Assembly: GCA_947503365.1 (NCBI GenBank)
Contig: CANNDT010000011.1
Span: 4,803 to 68,802 of the forward strand
Direction: 5' to 3'
DNA length: 64,000 nucleotides
Origin: CANNDT01 sp945876205
Lineage (GTDB): Bacteria; Acidobacteriota; Vicinamibacteria; Vicinamibacterales; UBA2999
How positions within the stretch are numbered: position 1 is the stretch's first letter; each line of letters opens with the position of its first letter. Of the stretch, positions 52,360 to 60,089 are shown piece by piece. The notes beneath the pieces are model-generated. The model ran no database searches and was not told the DNA's origin. It saw only the letters and a list, made by a program, of their open reading frames with translations. A program made the position numbers and the translations under genes.

Positions 52360-55308
52360 TCAACGACGCTTTGAGCGGGTGGCCTTGCGCTTGGCTATCG
52401 GTCGGCGGCGTGTCTCGTCTGGGAGTTGCTTCAGACGAAGCTCAATGCCGTCGTAGAAGTACTCGGCGGCGGTTCTGATCTCGGGCGCAATGTTTTGCAG
52501 CGCACGCCGATCTCCGAGATGATGCGCGCGCAGTGCCTCCACCCATGGACGCAGACGCGCGGTATCGCCCCCAGTATCAAGGAGGTTCAGCAACTCGGCT
52601 CCGTAGTTCAAATGCAGGAGCACGGCACTTGCGCGGAGCCAGTCTTGTACGTTCGTGGGCGACAAGCCGTTGGCGCGCAGATTCAGAGCTCTGGTGAGAG
52701 CATCACCGGCCAAACCCCAATTCGAGCGGTAGGCACTGAAGAGGGCCTCGTGAAGGTTCGTCGTGTCGGGGTACTTCGGAGTCGGAAGCGCCAGCAGCTT
52801 CTCCATGAACGGGCGCGCGTCCAGACCTTCACCCATCAAGTCGCGGCGAAGGAAGAGACGATTGTGGTGAAACACCTCGTCGGTGGGGTCCAGTCGCAAC
52901 ACGTTCTCGCAGGCGTCGACAGCGTCGGAAGGGCGATCCAGATTATTGGTGTAAAGATGAACCAGAGCTTTCCAAGGCCAGGCGAAGTTGGGATCAGAAG
53001 CGACGGCCTTGCGGTACGCTTCTTCAGCCTCCGCGTAGCGCCGCAACGGGCCACTCAATAGATCGCCGAGGTCGTACCAGGACCATGGATGCTGCGGATC
53101 GCAGGCGATCGCCTCACGGTAAGCGGTTTCCGCTTCGTTGTAGCGGTTGGCATCGTATTCCAGTACCGTCCCCAGACCATCCCAGAACCAAGGATTGTGG
53201 GGGTCCCTCGCGATCGCTTCGCGGTAGTTCGCCTCGGCCTCGACATAGCGCTTCAGGCGGAGTCCGAGCAAGTTGGCCAGAAACTGCCAGTGCCAAGCGT
53301 CGTCGGGATCGATGGCGATGGCTTTGCGTAACGCGGTCTCGGCTTCTTCGTACCGCGCGAGCTTGACCTCCAACGTATGTCCCCAGCTAGACCACTCCTC
53401 GGCTGATGCATTGGAAGTGGGTTGGAGGGCCGAAGTGATCCGGACGACACTTGCTTCGTTGATCGTCGTGCCGAAGCGGTCGGGCAGTGAGTCGAGCATC
53501 AATCGTAGGACTTGCATATCCGGCGCTTGAACGAAGGCGCGATTCCAGTCCTCAGCGTCCCTGAGGGCACGGACTTGTCCGCTGGCGAGACGTTGAGAAA
53601 ACCAGGTGACTGCCTCTACCGAATAGATTTGTTCATCCGCGGCCTTTGCCTTTTCGGTCGCGTCTAACACCCCCAAGATCTCTGCGTTGGCGAGCTTACC
53701 GGCTCGGGCGGCGAGTTGCGCGCGCTCTCCGCTCATAAACATCGCCCGGTCGCCAAGTACAGCCTTGGCGAAGTCCTCTGGCATGATGTCGGCTTCATCG
53801 GGGACGAGGGAGTAGAGCTTTTTCCGCAGGTCGTCGAAGGCCAGCGTGGCCGGCGGCAGGCTGTCGAAAGCGATGAGCTCGCGTAACCTAGCGCGCGCCT
53901 CCCGTTCTTGTTCACGCAAGGCAGTAAGCTCGGCGTGGCGGGTGAGTTCCTCCGCGGTTTCACGCTCGATCAGGCTAGCGGCAACCGCCCGACTCCAAAC
54001 GTAGCGATCAGGGCTGAAGTGTTCCTCATTCATGAGGTGCCGAGCGATGCGGCTGCGATCGAGAGGCTCGTAAAAGCTCTCCAGGAATCGGGTCAAGAAC
54101 TCCACTTCGCGGCGTTGGCGGCGAGAAGCACTGCGCATCAGAAACCAGATATTGAAGAAACGCTCCGCGAGCTGATAGCCGGTGCTGGTTTCGCCGAATA
54201 GCTCAGTGCGTTCAACGACGCCGGTTTTTTGCAGTCGATCAAGCTGGGCGCTGATCGTGCCGGGGGGCAGACCGGTCGCGTCCGCCAAACTCGCGGCGGT
54301 CACGGGATCCCAGTTGTTGCCGATGGCGCTGGCGATGACCTGCTGTTGCGCGGTGAGTTCTTCAAAGCGGGCCTTATACAGTGGCGTGACGCGATCCAGC
54401 AGTCCTTCTAGGTCACCAAACACGTTAGGTGCAAAATCCTCGGCGTAAAGAAAAAAAAGTGTCAGTGACGTGCGTGGATTTCCACCCGTCAGCTGACGAA
54501 GTACGGTGAGGCGCGCCGGATGTTGCAGGACGCGATCGCGCACGTCGTCTCGTTCCGCGGCGTCGGCTAAGTGCACGAGCAGAGACCGCATCTCGGACTC
54601 GTCCAAAGGACGGAGGTAGTGGACCTTGAACTGGTCGTAGAATGCCGCGCCGTAGTCTTGACTCTCTGGCGGAGAGCTGGGGCTGGCTCCGACGAGGATG
54701 GGACTGCCGGGCCGCATCAGCAATTCCCGCAAGCTGTGTTGCTGTCCACTGTCTAAGCGCTCAAAGACGAGCTGGAGATTATCGACCAGCAACACCGGAC
54801 GTTGACCGCAAGCCTTTGTGATATTGACGAAGTCTTCATAGACCTCGTCGGCAAAGGGTTGATCGTCCTTGGCGGATCGGACTCCCGCGACAGTCAACCG
54901 AGCGACGGTGGCGTCGATCTCGTTAACGCCCTCAGTGTCCTTGACCAGTTCGCGCGCATCGGCCAGGGAGTCCAGGCAGTTCAGCCAGAACTTGGAGAGG
55001 CGGTCCACTGCATACTGTTCCTCCGCAAACACCAGCGGTGTGAAGCGGGCAGACAGCTCCGTATCCATCTGCAATTCGGCAGCAATGCGCGCGAGCAGCA
55101 TGGTCTTCCCCATGCCGCGCTGCCCGACGATGAGGTGGTGCTGGGCGCGGCTCTTGGGCTTCTCTGACGCAAGGTCTGCGACGATGCGGTCGAACTGCTG
55201 CCGCCGCGCCGCGAAAGCCGCGATGACTTGATCCGGCGACATTCGGCCCGGGTTGTACAGCGAGAGGTGATGCGGGGAGAGGCGAGGTGTTGTTCCGGTT
55301 GATTTCAT
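52360..55308 (-). CDS. large NTPase with C-terminal TPR array
   Basis: 982 aa from ATG 55308, overlapping the partner's stop (ATGA). An AAA/STAND-like NTPase lies in residues about 25-300: Walker A GQRGMGKT, Walker B RPVLLVDNLQ, sensor VGASPSS. A winged-helix part (VTAASLADATGLPPGTISAQLDRLQKTGVVER) follows, then a helical region and 4-5 TPRs (AETALRKAIAIDPDDAWHW, AEANYREAIARDPHNPW, AETAYREAIACDPQHPW, AEEAYRKAVASDPNFAW). The C-terminus is basic. The layout recalls signal-transducing NTPases used in defence, but this is not established. Confidence 0.82.
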   Translation of the reverse strand: MKSTGTTPRLSPHHLSLYNPGRMSPDQVIAAFAARRQQFDRIVADLASEKPKSRAQHHLIVGQRGMGKTMLLARIAAELQMDTELSARFTPLVFAEEQYAVDRLSKFWLNCLDSLADARELVKDTEGVNEIDATVARLTVAGVRSAKDDQPFADEVYEDFVNITKACGQRPVLLVDNLQLVFERLDSGQQHSLRELLMRPGSPILVGASPSSPPESQDYGAAFYDQFKVHYLRPLDESEMRSLLVHLADAAERDDVRDRVLQHPARLTVLRQLTGGNPRTSLTLFFLYAEDFAPNVFGDLEGLLDRVTPLYKARFEELTAQQQVIASAIGNNWDPVTAASLADATGLPPGTISAQLDRLQKTGVVERTELFGETSTGYQLAERFFNIWFLMRSASRRQRREVEFLTRFLESFYEPLDRSRIARHLMNEEHFSPDRYVWSRAVAASLIERETAEELTRHAELTALREQEREARARLRELIAFDSLPPATLAFDDLRKKLYSLVPDEADIMPEDFAKAVLGDRAMFMSGERAQLAARAGKLANAEILGVLDATEKAKAADEQIYSVEAVTWFSQRLASGQVRALRDAEDWNRAFVQAPDMQVLRLMLDSLPDRFGTTINEASVVRITSALQPTSNASAEEWSSWGHTLEVKLARYEEAETALRKAIAIDPDDAWHWQFLANLLGLRLKRYVEAEANYREAIARDPHNPWFWDGLGTVLEYDANRYNEAETAYREAIACDPQHPWSWYDLGDLLSGPLRRYAEAEEAYRKAVASDPNFAWPWKALVHLYTNNLDRPSDAVDACENVLRLDPTDEVFHHNRLFLRRDLMGEGLDARPFMEKLLALPTPKYPDTTNLHEALFSAYRSNWGLAGDALTRALNLRANGLSPTNVQDWLRASAVLLHLNYGAELLNLLDTGGDTARLRPWVEALRAHHLGDRRALQNIAPEIRTAAEYFYDGIELRLKQLPDETRRRPIAKRKATRSKRR

Positions 55309-56537
55309 CGGACCTCGCGGCGGCGCCAATATTCGCGCAGGAGAAACGATCGAAAGGCGTAGCGGCCTGCGCGTTCCAACAGATAACCGTCCCGCTGAAG
55401 CATGAGCAGCAGACGAGCGAGTTGGTCCTCGATGGCGGCAGGATCGGCGGCCTGACGAGTGCTCATGAGCGCGTTCAAGACATGGGCGCGCTCACGGCCG
55501 TCGGCGTGTTGGCAGAGATGACGCAGGATGTCCTTTGCCGCCTCGGAATCGCTGTCGTTGAACTGCTCCTCTAATCGCTGCCGCCAAGTGTCGAACTGGC
55601 TGATGTTGTTGGGCAGCAAGAGATGGGCGAACGCTGCGTCGATCGCCGCTGCGTCGGCTTTGGTCGCACCAGAATCGATGAGTGCGTGGAAAACGATCTG
55701 CAAGTGGTGCGGCAGAGGCCAGCCGACACGCTCGATGATGAGGGCTCGCTGTTCAGCCGAAAGCGGTAGCCCATTGCTTTCGCCCAGCTCGGAGAGAAAG
55801 CGGTCCGCCTCCTCCACTGCTAGCGCCTCGAGGTTCAACGGCGTCAGGTCGTTGATTGCCTTCCTTAAGTGTCGGTCTTCGACAAAGCTGTCCAGCCCTA
55901 TTGAGCCGAGAAAGATCCAACGCACGTTTTGTCGATACGTCTGCCTCAACGCCCGCAGCCAATGGAGCAGTCTGCTGACACGTTCGATACCCTGCTCGTC
56001 TCTCGCGACCGCGAGAAGCAGTTCGGGCATCTCATCGATGACAAGCAACACTGGTTTCCCACCGTTTTCAATCTTCCGGAAAATGCTCTCGAGGGCGCGG
56101 CCCAAAGTGCTGTGATCGGGGTCCTCCGCCGATCCCATTTCCATATCAACGCCTGCGGCCCCGACCTTCATTCCGCTTAACGCCTGGCGTGCCTTGCGAA
56201 ACGTTAACGACAGACGCGTGATTGGTTCGGGATGGAGCCCACTCTCGCGCAGACCATCAACGAGCTTCTCCGCGAATGCCAGCTCGTCATGGCAGCCCTC
56301 GACATTCATGAACACCGCACATTTCTCGGCTTTGCGCTCCAGTTCGCATAACCGGAGCACGAGGGAGGTCTTCCCTACGCGACGTGGGGCCGTGAACAGG
56401 AGGTTTGCCCCGTTGGCGAGCTCCCGTTGGAGGCGGGCGAGATCGCGAGGTCGGTCAAAGAAGTCGTCGTCTTCAACCGGCGAACCAGTGACGTTTCTCA
56501 CGGACGAGAAAATAATCGAAGTCACAGGACGCGTCAA
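55305..56537 (-). CDS. ORC/STAND-like ATPase, partner of the TPR NTPase
   Basis: 410 aa from TTG 56537; GTGs at codons 5 and 13 are alternatives, and no ribosome site is seen, so it may be nearly leaderless. FFDRPRDLARLQRELANGANLLFTAPRRVGKTS holds Walker A (APRRVGKTS); Walker B is PVLLVIDEMPELL; LGSIGLD is a sensor. A C-terminal winged-helix-like part (LLLMLQRDGYLLERAGRYAFRSFLLREYWRRR) is present. It is the archaeal-type/ORC-like ATPase group often found in mobile and defence genes. First gene of the two-gene island, preceded by AT-rich repeats. Confidence 0.8.
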   Translation of the reverse strand: MTRPVTSIIFSSVRNVTGSPVEDDDFFDRPRDLARLQRELANGANLLFTAPRRVGKTSLVLRLCELERKAEKCAVFMNVEGCHDELAFAEKLVDGLRESGLHPEPITRLSLTFRKARQALSGMKVGAAGVDMEMGSAEDPDHSTLGRALESIFRKIENGGKPVLLVIDEMPELLLAVARDEQGIERVSRLLHWLRALRQTYRQNVRWIFLGSIGLDSFVEDRHLRKAINDLTPLNLEALAVEEADRFLSELGESNGLPLSAEQRALIIERVGWPLPHHLQIVFHALIDSGATKADAAAIDAAFAHLLLPNNISQFDTWRQRLEEQFNDSDSEAAKDILRHLCQHADGRERAHVLNALMSTRQAADPAAIEDQLARLLLMLQRDGYLLERAGRYAFRSFLLREYWRRREVR

Positions 56538-56570
56538 TACGGATTAGTATAAATACAGATAAGTATTTAT
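56537..56570. promoter_or_regulatory. tandem palindromic operator in the island promoter
   Basis: ATACGGATTAGTAT (56537-56550) and ATACAGATAAGTAT (56553-56566) are direct repeats 16 bases apart, each an ATAC-N6-GTAT inverted repeat; the second lies within the larger palindrome ATAAATAC-N6-GTATTTAT (56549-56570). On the minus strand TATACT gives a -10 box here. The AT-rich patch is striking in this GC-rich region. Confidence 0.6.
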
Positions 56571-56682
56571 CGTGTGTAAAACGAAGAAGTATGGAAGAGT
56601 TCCGAAGTGGCTGGAATTGGACCTAAGAACGGTGACGGCCGGCTACTAGCTGCCGAAGACTACGGAGCTACTTCTCGTGTTT

Positions 56683-56709
56683 TTCGAGACCTTCGCGGCC
56701 TTCGTGGTT
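56683..56709 (-). repeat. dispersed ACGAAGG repeat, inverted copy (right island boundary)
   Basis: On the minus strand AACCACGAAGGCCGCGAAGG followed by TCTCGAA starts at the DUF6152 stop codon. It mirrors the element at 52265-52294, so the NTPase pair lies between inverted copies. Confidence 0.7.
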
Positions 56710-57113
56710 TATCTCGAGTTCTCGCCTGGCTGCGGCGCGCCGGCGAAGAGGCGGCGGCCGTCGGGCAGCAGGATGGTGTTCGTGTTCATCGTCGGCGTGC
56801 CATTGCGCGCCTGCCATCCTTCGATGGTGAGCATCGTGCCGGTGGCGAGATCTTCCTTCCGCCATCCCCGGCGATACAGGCCATTGACCGCGCTCGTTTC
56901 GCAGGCCCAGTTCACGACCTTGCCGTCGGGGCCCGTGACGTCGACGTAGATCCAGCCGTGCGGGTTGGACCACCGCATCTGGGTGACCTTGCCGGTGAAC
57001 TTGACCGGCTTGTTCTCGTCGAACTCCGCGGCAAACGAGTGATGCGCGGCCACAGGCGCCGTCGCCGTGAGTGCGGCCGCCACGATCGCGGCGGCGCAGA
57101 GCATCCTCTTCAT
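56709..57113 (-). CDS. DUF6152 family secreted protein
   Basis: 134 aa from ATG 57113. Signal peptide MKRMLCAAAIVAAALTATAPVAA, then HHSFAAEFDENKPVKFTGKV, MRWSNPHGWIYVDV, NWACETSAVNGLYRRGW and TNTILLPDGRRLFAG. Paralogue of 520-930. GGGAG precedes the start. It ends the minus-strand operon with the two DGDTxVVE-family proteins, mirroring the order at 520-1782 but reversed. Function unknown. Confidence 0.87.
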   Translation of the reverse strand: MKRMLCAAAIVAAALTATAPVAAHHSFAAEFDENKPVKFTGKVTQMRWSNPHGWIYVDVTGPDGKVVNWACETSAVNGLYRRGWRKEDLATGTMLTIEGWQARNGTPTMNTNTILLPDGRRLFAGAPQPGENSR

Positions 57114-57117
57114 CACG

Positions 57118-58101
57118 CTATCTCCCTTGCTCCGGCTGCGCGCCATTTCCTTTTTCCTTGGCCCTGAAGGCGTCCCTGATGTCTTTCAGGTGCTGCAGGT
57201 CCTGGTTGTCTTCGTGGCACGCGACTTCGAGTATCTCACCCTGCTGGCGCTCGAGCGGCATCTCGATCGTCCAGGGCCGCGTGTAGACGACCGGGTCGGT
57301 CACCGTCGCGCGGTAGTTAATGGTATCCGCGTCTAGGGCGGTGAAGCGCTCGACCACCTGCTCGGCGTGGCTGACGATGTCGCCCACCTCGTTGAGCCAG
57401 TTCTTGCCGTTGAAGTTGGTCGTCTCCACCACCAGCGTATCGCCATCCCAGTGGCCCACCGAATCGCCCTGCCAGAGGCGAACGCTGTCGGGCAGATGCT
57501 TGCGGTTGTCGAGCGGGACGATGCGCCACGACATGCGCTCGTAGAGGAAGACGATGTGGGTCGGGGTCTGGACGATTTGCAGCGGCGACGGGACGTAGAA
57601 GGAACGCGGCGCGCCGGCGGCGACGAAACAATGCGCCGTCGGGTCGTCGTAGCCGCGCTCCGGGAGCCGGCGGTTCTGTCGCTCCTGCTCGGCCCACGGC
57701 TGCAGCGGAAGCTTCTTGTCGGGCGGATCGACGATCACGCCGCGTCCGGGCGGCAGGCCGAAGACCGCGGCATGAAACTCCAGGCCCCAGTTTGCGCCGC
57801 CCGCATCCGTCTGGAAGTGGCCCTGCAGGTTGGGCTTGCCTTCAGCCGTCCTGAGGACGGGGCCCGCCGGCTTGCGCGCCGGCGCCGCGGCCGGTCCCTG
57901 CGCCGCGACGTCAACCGCGGCCAGCGCCGTGAGCAAGGCGAGAGCACAGATCAATTGCTTGCCGCGCCGAAGCGTGAGGGCGGGCCTGCCGCGCCGAAGC
58001 GTGAGGGCGGGCCTGCCGCGCCGAAGCGTGAGGGCGGGCCTGCCGCGCCGAAGCGTGAGGGCGGGCCTGCCGCGCCGAAGCCGAAGGCGTAGGCGGGTCA
58101 T
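57118..58101 (-). CDS. secreted DGDTLVVE-family protein with repeat-expanded N-terminus
   Basis: 327 aa from ATG 58101, overlapping the preceding gene's stop (ATGA). Residues about 7-47 are four copies of a basic LRRGRPALT-type nonapeptide encoded by a 27-bp tandem repeat, then a signal-like helix (LICALALLTALAAVDVAAQ). The mature part has KPNLQGHFQTD, GAPRSFYVPSPLQIVQTPTHIVFLYERMSWR, GHWDGDTLVVETTNFNGKNWLNEVG and VYTRPWTIEMPLER. The basic extension before a signal peptide is odd and may impair export, or translation may begin further in. Confidence 0.75.
   Translation of the reverse strand: MTRLRLRLRRGRPALTLRRGRPALTLRRGRPALTLRRGRPALTLRRGKQLICALALLTALAAVDVAAQGPAAAPARKPAGPVLRTAEGKPNLQGHFQTDAGGANWGLEFHAAVFGLPPGRGVIVDPPDKKLPLQPWAEQERQNRRLPERGYDDPTAHCFVAAGAPRSFYVPSPLQIVQTPTHIVFLYERMSWRIVPLDNRKHLPDSVRLWQGDSVGHWDGDTLVVETTNFNGKNWLNEVGDIVSHAEQVVERFTALDADTINYRATVTDPVVYTRPWTIEMPLERQQGEILEVACHEDNQDLQHLKDIRDAFRAKEKGNGAQPEQGR
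57961..58083. repeat. 27-bp tandem repeat, four copies
   Basis: The unit is CGCCGAAGCGTGAGGGCGGG followed by CCTGCCG. Four nearly identical consecutive copies occur, in frame with the secreted protein on the minus strand, and a fifth degenerate end reads CGCCGAAGCCGAAGG. There are no unique spacers, so it is not a CRISPR. Confidence 0.85.
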
Positions 58102-58949
58102 TTGGGATACCACGTGCGCGGATCGCGCTCGAAGTCGCCGTTGGCTTCTTCCTTCTCGGCCTGGCAGTGATACTCGAGCAGGCGCGGCATGTCGATGTGC
58201 CGGTAGAAGGGCATGGCGATCGTCCAGGGGCGAGAGAAGACTTTCGGATCGGTCATCGTCGCCTCGTACTGAATCGTGTTGGCGTCCTTCATCGTGTAGC
58301 GTTCGACCACGTGGAGCTGCTCGCTGTGAAAGTCGCCGGCCATGTCGAACCAGGTGCGATCGTTGTGGTTGGTGACGTCGACGACCAGCGTGTCGCCTTC
58401 CCAGCGCCCGCGCGAGTCGCCCATCCAGAACTCGATGCCGTCGTGCGCTTTGCTGCCGTCTGTATAGATCACGCGGTGCGCGAGCGTCCATTCAAACGCC
58501 ATCGCGACCAGTTCGGTCGTCTGGAAGATCTCGAACGGGTGCTCCAGGTACATGATGCGGGGCACACCCGGCAGGTAGCAGTTGGCCAGCGGGTCGTCGG
58601 TATAGCGTTTGGCGAAATTCTCGTCGCGCTGCTTCGCCGCCGCCGGCAGGTAGGGGATCTCGCCGCCCACCACGACGCCCGCTCCGGGCGGCATGAGGTA
58701 TCGCGCGGCATGGTCGCGCAGGTCGTAGGCGGCGCGGTTGCGCACCTGCCAGATGCCGTCGAGGTTCGGCTTGCCGTCAGGCGTCCGCGGAATCGCGCGC
58801 GCGTCTGGCGCCTTGGCCGCCGAAGCCCCGGCGGAGGCGGCAGTCGTGCCGGCCGCCGTCGGAGCGGCCGGAGGAGCTTGTACGACCGACCTGGGAGCAG
58901 CGCACGACGCGGTCAGGATTGCGAATAGAACCGATGAAAGAATGCGCAA
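58098..58949 (-). CDS. DGDTLVVD-family lipoprotein
   Basis: 283 aa from TTG 58949. The lipobox ILTASC gives a lipidated Cys after a short signal (MRILSSVLFAILTAS), followed by an Ala/Thr/Pro linker. The mature domain has KPNLDGIWQVRNRAAYDLRDH, GVPRIMYLEHPFEIFQT, RGRWEGDTLVVDVTNHNDRTWFDMAG, VVERYTMKDANTIQYEATMTDPKVFSRPWTIAMPF and EYHCQAEKEE. Paralogue of the next gene and of 931-1782. A TACACT -10 box lies about 16 bases before the start, leaving a very short leader. Confidence 0.75.
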   Translation of the reverse strand: MRILSSVLFAILTASCAAPRSVVQAPPAAPTAAGTTAASAGASAAKAPDARAIPRTPDGKPNLDGIWQVRNRAAYDLRDHAARYLMPPGAGVVVGGEIPYLPAAAKQRDENFAKRYTDDPLANCYLPGVPRIMYLEHPFEIFQTTELVAMAFEWTLAHRVIYTDGSKAHDGIEFWMGDSRGRWEGDTLVVDVTNHNDRTWFDMAGDFHSEQLHVVERYTMKDANTIQYEATMTDPKVFSRPWTIAMPFYRHIDMPRLLEYHCQAEKEEANGDFERDPRTWYPK

Positions 58950-59045
58950 ATCGGGCCGAGTGTACCACAGGGAAAACCACTCCTCCCCATGCCGAAACCC
59001 CCCCGGAATCGACGTCAATTCCCGCGCCCGCTGAGCCGCGCGCGG

Positions 59046-59097
59046 GACGCGTCGTTCCGCTCGGCCTCCGGTTCGACGGCGCGGAAAAACGCTCGCG
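59046..59097 (+). repeat. 52-bp dispersed repeat, copy A
   Basis: Matches copy B at 60020-60071 at 49 of 52 positions in inverted orientation. Core CGCTCGGCCT-C/G-CGGTTCGA. It lies in the 267-base gap before the AMP nucleosidase gene, where I see no other gene. Confidence 0.75.
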
Positions 59098-59216
59098 ACG
59101 ATCTGCCAGCGAGCGAGTTCATCGTGGCAGATGCGTCCTCGGCCGCTCCCCGTGGTGGCGCAACCCTCGAACCCTAGCGTGCCCAAGGCGCCAGTGTCTT
59201 TCGTCATAATCCCCCC

Positions 59217-59993
59217 ATGAAAGACAAGCCCCAGATCGTCGAAGACTGGCTACCGCGTTACACCGGCGTGCCGCTGGACCAGTTTGGCGAGTACGTCCTG
59301 CTTACCAATTTCAGCGGCTATCTCGGACACTTCACGCGCCTCACGGGTGCGGAAGTCGTCGGCCCCGACCGCCCGATGCCGACCGCCACGGCCGACGGCA
59401 TCACGATGATCAACTTCGGCATGGGCAGCCCCAATGCCGCGACGGTGATGGACCTTCTCTCGGCGATCAAGCCGAAAGCGGTGTTGCTCCTCGGCAAGTG
59501 CGGCGGGCTCAAGCGCAAGAACCTGCTCGGCGACCTGGTGTTGCCGATCGCCGCAATCCGCGGCGAAGGCACGTCCGACGATTACCTGTTGCCCGAAGTC
59601 CCGGCGCTGCCCGCGTTCGCCTTGCAGCGCGCCGTGTCGACGATGATCCGCGATCGCGGCCGCGACTACTGGACCGGCACGGTCTACACGACCAACCGCC
59701 GCGTGTGGGAACACGACGAAGCCTTCAAGGAACGCCTGCGCGCGATGCGTTGCATGGCGATCGACATGGAAACGGCAACGGTGTTCGCGGCGGGCTTCGG
59801 CAATCGCATTCCGAGCGGCGCGTTGTTGCTCGTCAGCGACCAACCGATGGTGCCCGAAGGCGTGAAGACCGAAGCGTCGGACGCGCAGGTGAGCGCGGAA
59901 TACGTCGAGCGTCACATCGAGATCGGCCTCGAAGCGCTGCGGTTGATCCGTCGCCACGGCAAGAGCGTGCGGCACCTGCGGTTCGACGAATGA
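59217..59993 (+). CDS. AMP nucleosidase, short form
   Basis: 258 aa. Blocks NFSGYLGHFTRLTGAEVVGPDRPM, INFGMGSPNAATVMDLLSAIKPKAVLLLGKCGGLKRKNLLGD, IRGEGTSDDYL and AIDMETATVFAAGFGNRIPSGALLLVSDQPM are those of the nucleoside-phosphorylase-fold AMP nucleosidases; the EGTSDDY and DMETATVF motifs hold the catalytic residues. It hydrolyses AMP to adenine and ribose 5-phosphate. The long proteobacterial N-terminal domain is absent, as in the Bacteroides-like group. The gene lies between inverted 52-bp repeats. Confidence 0.9.
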   Translation: MKDKPQIVEDWLPRYTGVPLDQFGEYVLLTNFSGYLGHFTRLTGAEVVGPDRPMPTATADGITMINFGMGSPNAATVMDLLSAIKPKAVLLLGKCGGLKRKNLLGDLVLPIAAIRGEGTSDDYLLPEVPALPAFALQRAVSTMIRDRGRDYWTGTVYTTNRRVWEHDEAFKERLRAMRCMAIDMETATVFAAGFGNRIPSGALLLVSDQPMVPEGVKTEASDAQVSAEYVERHIEIGLEALRLIRRHGKSVRHLRFDE

Positions 59994-60019
59994 GTGCCGC
60001 CGATACCGTCGCGTTCTGG

Positions 60020-60071
60020 CGCGAGCGTTTGTCCGCGCCGTCGAACCGCAGGCCGAGCGGAACCACGCGTC
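60020..60071 (-). repeat. 52-bp dispersed repeat, copy B
   Basis: The inverted partner of copy A, 27 bases after the AMP nucleosidase stop and 19 bases before the PfkB stop. On the minus strand it reads GACGCGTGGTTCCGCTCGGC and onward. Confidence 0.75.
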
Positions 60072-60089
60072 ACGCGCCGCGGCGGTCTA

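Noticed and set aside
52426..53061. Plus-strand frame at the 3' end of the TPR NTPase gene
   Set aside because: It overlaps the coding TPR/C-terminal region on the other strand and has no start signal or family features; not a toxin or antitoxin partner.
57961..58083. Possible CRISPR array
   Set aside because: Repeats are contiguous, without unique spacers, and lie in a coding frame; no cas gene is present.
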